Source: Phycisphaerales bacterium (GTDB lineage: Bacteria > Planctomycetota > Phycisphaerae > Phycisphaerales > UBA1924). Taken from it: a DNA stretch of 42,506 bases. The notes below the pieces were generated by a model, which worked only from the letters and a program-made list of their open reading frames with translations, had not been told where the DNA came from and did no database searches. Within the stretch, counting starts at the first letter, position 1; every line of letters begins with the position of its first letter. Made by a program: the position numbers and the translations under genes. Location: positions 1-42,506 of the forward strand of contig JABWBC010000012.1 of assembly GCA_013360695.1 (NCBI GenBank), read 5' to 3'. Shown in pieces: positions 39,871 through 42,506 of this stretch.

Positions 39871-39926
39871 GCTCCACCAGAAACAGCAAGGGCGGCCAGT
39901 GGCCGCCCTTGTTGTTTCCGGGCCTG
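39857..39926. repeat. Direct repeat copy 1 flanking the ohr module
   Basis: 70 bp from the last codons of the 77-aa gene through its terminator to GGGCCTG. Copy 2 (40953-41025) matches it with a 3-nt indel and about four substitutions. The pair brackets ohr and ohrR exactly. Confidence 0.85.
39887..39911. terminator. Terminator hairpin, copy 1
   Basis: CAAGGGCGGCC / GGCCGCCCTTG with loop AGT, an 11-bp perfect stem, followed by TTGTTT. It ends the transcript of the small plasmid genes. Confidence 0.8.
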
Positions 39927-39972
39927 TACCGTCGGCAACGGCGTGCTGCACTTGACGTGCATGCGGGAATTG

Positions 39973-40008
39973 TTGACACAATAATATTGTTCACAATATT
40001 ATTGTGTC
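39973..40008 (+). promoter_or_regulatory. ohr promoter and OhrR operator
   Basis: TTGACA (39973-39978) is followed after 18 nt by TATTAT (39997-40002). Across it lies a perfect 34-bp palindrome: GACACAATAATATTGT (39975-39990), TC, then its reverse complement (39993-40008). This suits OhrR, a MarR-type dimer that represses ohr until its Cys is oxidised by organic hydroperoxide. The AT-rich block contrasts with its surroundings. Confidence 0.85.
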
Positions 40009-40029
40009 TCACATAATGGAGATGATTCG

Positions 40030-40458
40030 ATGAGCGCACTTCTATACAGCACGAAGGTCACGGCAATCGGCGGCCGTGCCGGAACCATCAAGAGTGACGA
40101 CGGCTTGCTTGATCTTCCACTGGCCCTTCCCAAGGCGCTTGGTGGCAAAGGGGGTGCGACCAACCCCGAACAATTGTTCGCGGCCGGTTATGCCGCCTGC
40201 TTCGAGAATGCCGTGATCCATGTGACGCGGGCGGCGGTCGAGAAGGTGAAGGACGATGACATTATTGTGGTGGCCACGGTCGGGATGCAGCCAAACGGCG
40301 CGGGCGGTTTTGCGTTGACCGTCGCGCTCGACGTGACGATCACCGGCCTCAATCAGGAAGCGGCCGAGGAAGTCGTTGCGAAGGCGCATGCGGTCTGCCC
40401 CTATTCGAACGCAGTAAAGGGCAACATCGACGTAGCCATCACAGTCGCGACGAACTGA
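40030..40458 (+). CDS. ohr: Organic hydroperoxide resistance protein Ohr
   Basis: A 142-residue thiol peroxidase (OsmC superfamily) that reduces organic, notably lipid, hydroperoxides to alcohols in the cytoplasm. The peroxidatic Cys57 is in GYAACFENA, the resolving Cys123 in HAVCPYSNA; Arg16 (GGRAG) and Glu47 (NPEQLFAAG) complete the active site. Length and motif order are standard for Ohr rather than OsmC. Start ATG 40030, GGAGA 7 nt upstream. It is first gene of a two-gene unit with ohrR under a palindromic operator. Confidence 0.96.
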   Translation: MSALLYSTKVTAIGGRAGTIKSDDGLLDLPLALPKALGGKGGATNPEQLFAAGYAACFENAVIHVTRAAVEKVKDDDIIVVATVGMQPNGAGGFALTVALDVTITGLNQEAAEEVVAKAHAVCPYSNAVKGNIDVAITVATN

Positions 40459-40469
40459 GAACGAAGAAC

Positions 40470-40943
40470 ATGGACTTGCCGGAAGATGGCGACCCTCTGG
40501 ACCTTGATAGGCAGGTCTGCTTTCCTCTCTATGCCGCCTCGAACTTGCTCAATCGGCTGTATCGGCCGATTCTCGCCGAGCTGGGCCTTACCTATCCGCA
40601 GTATCTAGTGATGCTGGTGCTCTGGAAGCAGACACCCCAGACGGTCGGGTCACTCGGCGACATGCTCTATCTCGATAGCGGCACGCTGACGCCGCTGCTC
40701 AAGCGGATGGAAACGACGGGACTGATCAGCCGCACACGTGACGCCGGGGACGAACGACGCGTGTTGATCGATGTGACGGCGAAAGGCCGCGCCTTGCGGT
40801 CAGCTGCTGAAAATGTGCCCGCCGTTCTGGCGGCGGGCATCGAGATCGACGCAACGTCCGTGGCTCAGTTACGCGATCAGGTTCGCGGTCTTGTTGCGAT
40901 TCTCCACGGTGACTCTAAGAATGCGGACACAGCTTCATCATAG
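40470..40943 (+). CDS. ohrR: Organic-peroxide-sensing repressor OhrR (MarR family)
   Basis: 157 residues. The sensor Cys17 sits in the classic N-terminal helix (RQVCFPLYAASNLL). The winged helix (TPQTVGSLGDMLYLDSGTLTPLLKRMETTGLISRTRDAGDERRVLIDVTAKG) is MarR/OhrR-typical. Only this one Cys is present, so it is a 1-Cys type needing a thiol for its oxidised state (as in B. subtilis) rather than an intramolecular disulfide. It starts 11 nt after ohr. It should bind the 34-bp palindrome and so also repress itself. Confidence 0.95.
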   Translation: MDLPEDGDPLDLDRQVCFPLYAASNLLNRLYRPILAELGLTYPQYLVMLVLWKQTPQTVGSLGDMLYLDSGTLTPLLKRMETTGLISRTRDAGDERRVLIDVTAKGRALRSAAENVPAVLAAGIEIDATSVAQLRDQVRGLVAILHGDSKNADTASS

Positions 40944-40952
40944 AGCAGAAGG

Positions 40953-41025
40953 CACTCACCGCGTAGGCTCGCGCACCAGGAACAGCAAGGGCGGCCGGTG
41001 GCCGCCCTTGTCGTTTTCGGGCCTG
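40953..41025. repeat. Direct repeat copy 2 flanking the ohr module
   Basis: 73-bp partner of 39857-39926; it carries the CACTCACCGCGTAG end of the small plasmid gene although no such gene precedes it here. It is therefore a leftover duplicated gene end. Confidence 0.85.
40986..41016 (+). terminator. Terminator hairpin, copy 2, after ohrR
   Basis: CAAGGGCGGCC / GGCCGCCCTTG with loop GGT, then TCGTTTT; the same stem as copy 1. It would terminate ohr-ohrR transcription. Confidence 0.8.
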
Positions 41026-41175
41026 CATCGCCGTTTCCGATGATGCGCGCCGGCGTTCTCGAGCATCGCCAGATCGAGCGATGACGGCCGCCCTGTCCTT
41101 TCCCTTGGCGTGGATCTCGCATCGTCATTTCCGGCGATGAGATCCACCTGCAGCACCGCCAGAAATGGCGATGCT
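41025..41175. repeat. Four 23-bp imperfect palindromic repeats
   Basis: Units at 41025-41047, 41063-41085, 41119-41141 and 41153-41175 share GCAYCGYC at one end and YGATG near the other, each able to fold (for example CATCGC/GCGATG in the second). The third extends to TGGATCTC/GAGATCCA. They lie between ohrR and the toxin-antitoxin genes and resemble REP-type or operator/iteron arrays; function unknown. Confidence 0.65.
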
Positions 41176-41183
41176 GGCCAGCC

Positions 41184-41534
41184 CTACCCTTCCAGGCCGT
41201 GCATGGCCCTGGCCTGCGCCGCAACTTCGCGGGCGTGCTGGATATAGGCCGGGTCGGCCGTGGTTTCGGCATCGGCCAGGAACGCAGCTATAGCTTCGGC
41301 GGTTTGCAAATCCTCGGGCAGCAGCTCACGGCCAACGGCCGGGGCATCGACCCATTCGCGTTGCTCAGGCGGCAATGGATACTGGCCGGATGCTTCGGCT
41401 TCGGCCAGCAGTTCATCGAGCGTGTAGCGCACCTGGTCAGCCGTGACGGCGCGGGCCGGGTCGGCCTTCAATGCGTCATAGGCCGGGCCAGCTTTCTCAT
41501 GCAGCCAGCTTTCCAGGTTCTTCGGGTCGGTCAT
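41184..41534 (-). CDS. Possible addiction-module antidote-like protein, 116 aa
   Basis: Two parts can be seen. The N-terminal half (LESWLHEKAGPAYDALKAD, then RAVTADQVRYTLDELLAEA) resembles the stretch common in type II antitoxins preceding ParE/RelE toxins. The C-terminal half (DLQTAEAIAAFLADAETTADPAYIQHAREVAAQARAM) resembles the start of HigA-like addiction antidote proteins, but the helix-turn-helix that should follow is missing; the protein ends HGLEG. It is last gene of a four-gene operon; its ATG overlaps the previous stop (ATGA). Assignment is by pattern only. Confidence 0.6.
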   Translation of the reverse strand: MTDPKNLESWLHEKAGPAYDALKADPARAVTADQVRYTLDELLAEAEASGQYPLPPEQREWVDAPAVGRELLPEDLQTAEAIAAFLADAETTADPAYIQHAREVAAQARAMHGLEG

Positions 41535-41701
41535 CGGCGGGCCTTATCGAGCCAGGCCAGCGTTTCAGCATCGCGGGCGGCTACGCGGGCCAGCAGCTCG
41601 CGCAGCAGCGCGGCCATGCTCATGCCGTGCGCGGCCGAGATAGCGGCAGCTTCGGCCTTCACGGCCGCCGGTACGGCGGCGCTCACGGTCTTGGTGGTCA
41701 T
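41531..41701 (-). CDS. Small putative ribbon-helix-helix protein, 56 aa
   Basis: The frame from ATG 41701 to TGA 41531 reads MTTKTVSAAVPAAVKAEAAA, ISAAHGMSMAALLRELLARV, then AARDAETLAWLDKARR. A short beta-strand start, two helices and the AALLRELLARVAA segment fit a CopG/RHH-type DNA-binding fold found in antitoxins. It overlaps the ParE-like toxin stop by 1 nt (TGATG) and the next gene by 4 nt. It may be a second antitoxin paired with the 116-aa protein. Confidence 0.65.
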   Translation of the reverse strand: MTTKTVSAAVPAAVKAEAAAISAAHGMSMAALLRELLARVAARDAETLAWLDKARR

Positions 41702-41994
41702 CAGTAGCCCGCCTCTTTCTGGTGCCGGAAGGCCAGAACATACACCGCATCGTCGGCCGGTTCGTGGCGGTACAGGGCCACATAGCCGGAATCCCCGAAG
41801 GCAATCACCAGCTCGCGCAGCTCGGGCATTTCAGGGAACGGCCGGCCAATGTCCGGGGCCGTCTCCAGCAGCAGGAATTGCCGCTCGATGGCCTGGCCGG
41901 CACGCCTGGCGGCGTCCGGTGCCTTGACGGCCAGGAACCGCCGGCATCGTTCCAAGCCTTCCGCCGCGCCTTCGGTGACGATTACTTGTGGCAC
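41701..41994 (-). CDS. parE: Type II toxin, ParE/RelE superfamily
   Basis: 97 residues with the ParE/RelE scaffold: VIVTEGAAEGLERCRRFL helix, AARRAGQAIERQFLLLETAPDIGRPFPEMPELRELVIAFGDSGYVALYRHEPADDAVYVLAFRHQKEAGY, where strand YVALYRH and the end VYVLAFRHQKEAG are diagnostic. ParE members poison gyrase; RelE members cut mRNA; sequence favours ParE but does not prove it. It overlaps the upstream antitoxin gene by 13 bp, the usual arrangement. Confidence 0.85.
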   Translation of the reverse strand: MPQVIVTEGAAEGLERCRRFLAVKAPDAARRAGQAIERQFLLLETAPDIGRPFPEMPELRELVIAFGDSGYVALYRHEPADDAVYVLAFRHQKEAGY

Positions 41995-42254
41995 TCAGGC
42001 ACCGCCCTTTCGTCATTGGTGCCCCAGGTGTTCAACCAGGTGCGAACTTCCTGGCCGGTCAGGTGGCGGCCGGTTTCCTTGTAGGCCGCCCAGGACGCCA
42101 AGGCTTCCTGCTTGAAGCTCTCGCGGGCTTCTTCGCGCTCGACGTACTGCTGGATCGCTTCGAGCATGATCCAGTGGGGCGAGCGGCGGCGCTGGCTGGC
42201 GAGGTGCTGGACGCGGCCTTTCAGCGTGTCGTCGATCTTGAGAGACGTTGCCAT
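41982..42254 (-). CDS. parD: Type II antitoxin, CopG/ParD-like ribbon-helix-helix
   Basis: 90 residues. The N-terminal RHH (MATSLKIDDTLKGRVQHLASQRRRSPHWIMLEAIQQYVEREEARE) dimerises and binds the promoter; the flexible C-terminus (FKQEALASWAAYKETG) neutralises the toxin. GAGG lies 6-7 nt before ATG 42254. It is first gene of the operon, with an inverted repeat 11 bp upstream of the start as a likely autoregulatory operator. The module would stabilise the plasmid. Confidence 0.85.
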   Translation of the reverse strand: MATSLKIDDTLKGRVQHLASQRRRSPHWIMLEAIQQYVEREEARESFKQEALASWAAYKETGRHLTGQEVRTWLNTWGTNDERAVPECHK

Positions 42255-42264
42255 AGTGGGCCTC

Positions 42265-42291
42265 TTATCACGTGGTAATACTTAGTGATAA
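42265..42291. promoter_or_regulatory. Putative operator of the toxin-antitoxin operon
   Basis: TTATCAC (42265-42271) and GTGATAA (42285-42291) are exact inverted repeats 13 bp apart, with a further GTGGTA half-site between, directly upstream of parD in an AT-rich segment. This is the usual position of an RHH antitoxin binding site. Confidence 0.65.
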
Positions 42292-42408
42292 TAAACCTTC
42301 CATGCCCCCGAGTCCATCGCGCTGAAACTGTCTTGAAAAGGCTCTTTAAGGCTGGTGTTTTGAGCTAGGCGCATATAGATCGTTCTTTGATAAATGAGCC
42401 TTCCGGGC

Positions 42409-42506
42409 TGTCGTTTTCAGAAGACGGCTGCACTGAACGTCAGAAGCCGACTGCACTATAGCAGCGGAGGGGTTGGATCCATCAGGCAACGACGGGCTGC
42501 TGCCGG
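42409..42506. mobile_element. Class 1 integron, outer end of 5' conserved segment (IRi)
   Basis: From 42409 the sequence is the Tn402-type inverted repeat IRi (TGTCGTTTTCAGAAGACGGC...) and the adjoining 5'-CS, including the GGATCC at 42475-42480 and the stretch to CGGGCTGCTGCCGG at the window end. intI1 would follow beyond the edge, reading back toward IRi. The flanking 5 bp CGGGC (42404-42408) would be the target duplication. Recognised from memory of the well-known 5'-CS; no mismatch was noticed. Confidence 0.93.

Noticed and set aside
1-42506. CRISPR arrays, tRNA or rRNA genes, microcompartment shell genes
   Set aside because: None seen. No regularly spaced repeats of CRISPR size and no tRNA T-loop pattern; the rhamnose cluster has no BMC-domain protein despite the known planctomycete BMC link to fucose/rhamnose.

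Overview
The first ~36.4 kb looks like chromosome of a GC-rich planctomycete, most plausibly of the Phycisphaerae. Signs are a bifunctional AroD-AroE, a rhamnose-to-lactate-to-pyruvate gene set, frequent GTG/TTG starts and 4-bp ATGA/GTGA overlaps. This assignment is inferred from gene content and style; there is no rRNA here. The last ~6.1 kb (from about 36,390) is clearly something else: an IncP-1-like conjugative plasmid segment (trbJ-trbK-trbL, a KorB-type operator, an organic-peroxide-resistance module, a four-gene toxin-antitoxin operon). It ends inside the 5' conserved segment of a class 1 integron, whose IRi starts at 42,409. The two parts meet abruptly inside a truncated secreted-protein gene. 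This is either a metagenome assembly chimera or a real plasmid/chromosome junction, and the sequence alone cannot decide which.

Layout. 1-4.9 kb (minus): 5'-partial aroD-aroE, a BaiN/HI0933-type flavoprotein, and a ribose-type ABC permease and binding protein without an ATPase. 5.1-10.2 kb: rpsP, trmD and rplS, with an Ntn-hydrolase (penicillin-acylase family) and a lower-GC DUF2971 gene between rpsP and trmD; rimM is absent. 10.3-15.3 kb: a hypothetical protein, GNAT acetyltransferase, VOC lipoprotein, secreted GH76 glycosidase and patatin-like lipase. 15.5-25.9 kb (minus): a tightly packed seven-gene rhamnose operon. In transcription order it holds a bifunctional rhamnulose-1-P aldolase/lactaldehyde dehydrogenase, rhaB, a second class II aldolase, rhaA, a two-domain ABC ATPase, a permease, and a permease fused in frame to its substrate-binding protein. 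Divergent from it, lutABC (26.1-29.0 kb) would oxidise the lactate to pyruvate. 29-36 kb: PreA-like dihydropyrimidine dehydrogenase, prfA, an ABC-2 exporter pair, an ECF sigma/RskA anti-sigma pair, and the truncated DUF4394 gene at the junction.

The inferred logic of the central block is: L-rhamnose is imported by the CUT2-type ABC system, isomerised (RhaA), phosphorylated (RhaB), and cleaved to DHAP and L-lactaldehyde. The C-terminal domain of the same aldolase protein then oxidises the aldehyde to L-lactate, and LutABC oxidises that to pyruvate. No regulator gene and no microcompartment shell gene is visible. In the plasmid part, the ohr-ohrR module has a perfect operator palindrome over its promoter. 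It is flanked by ~70-bp direct repeats, which suggests insertion next to a small plasmid gene.
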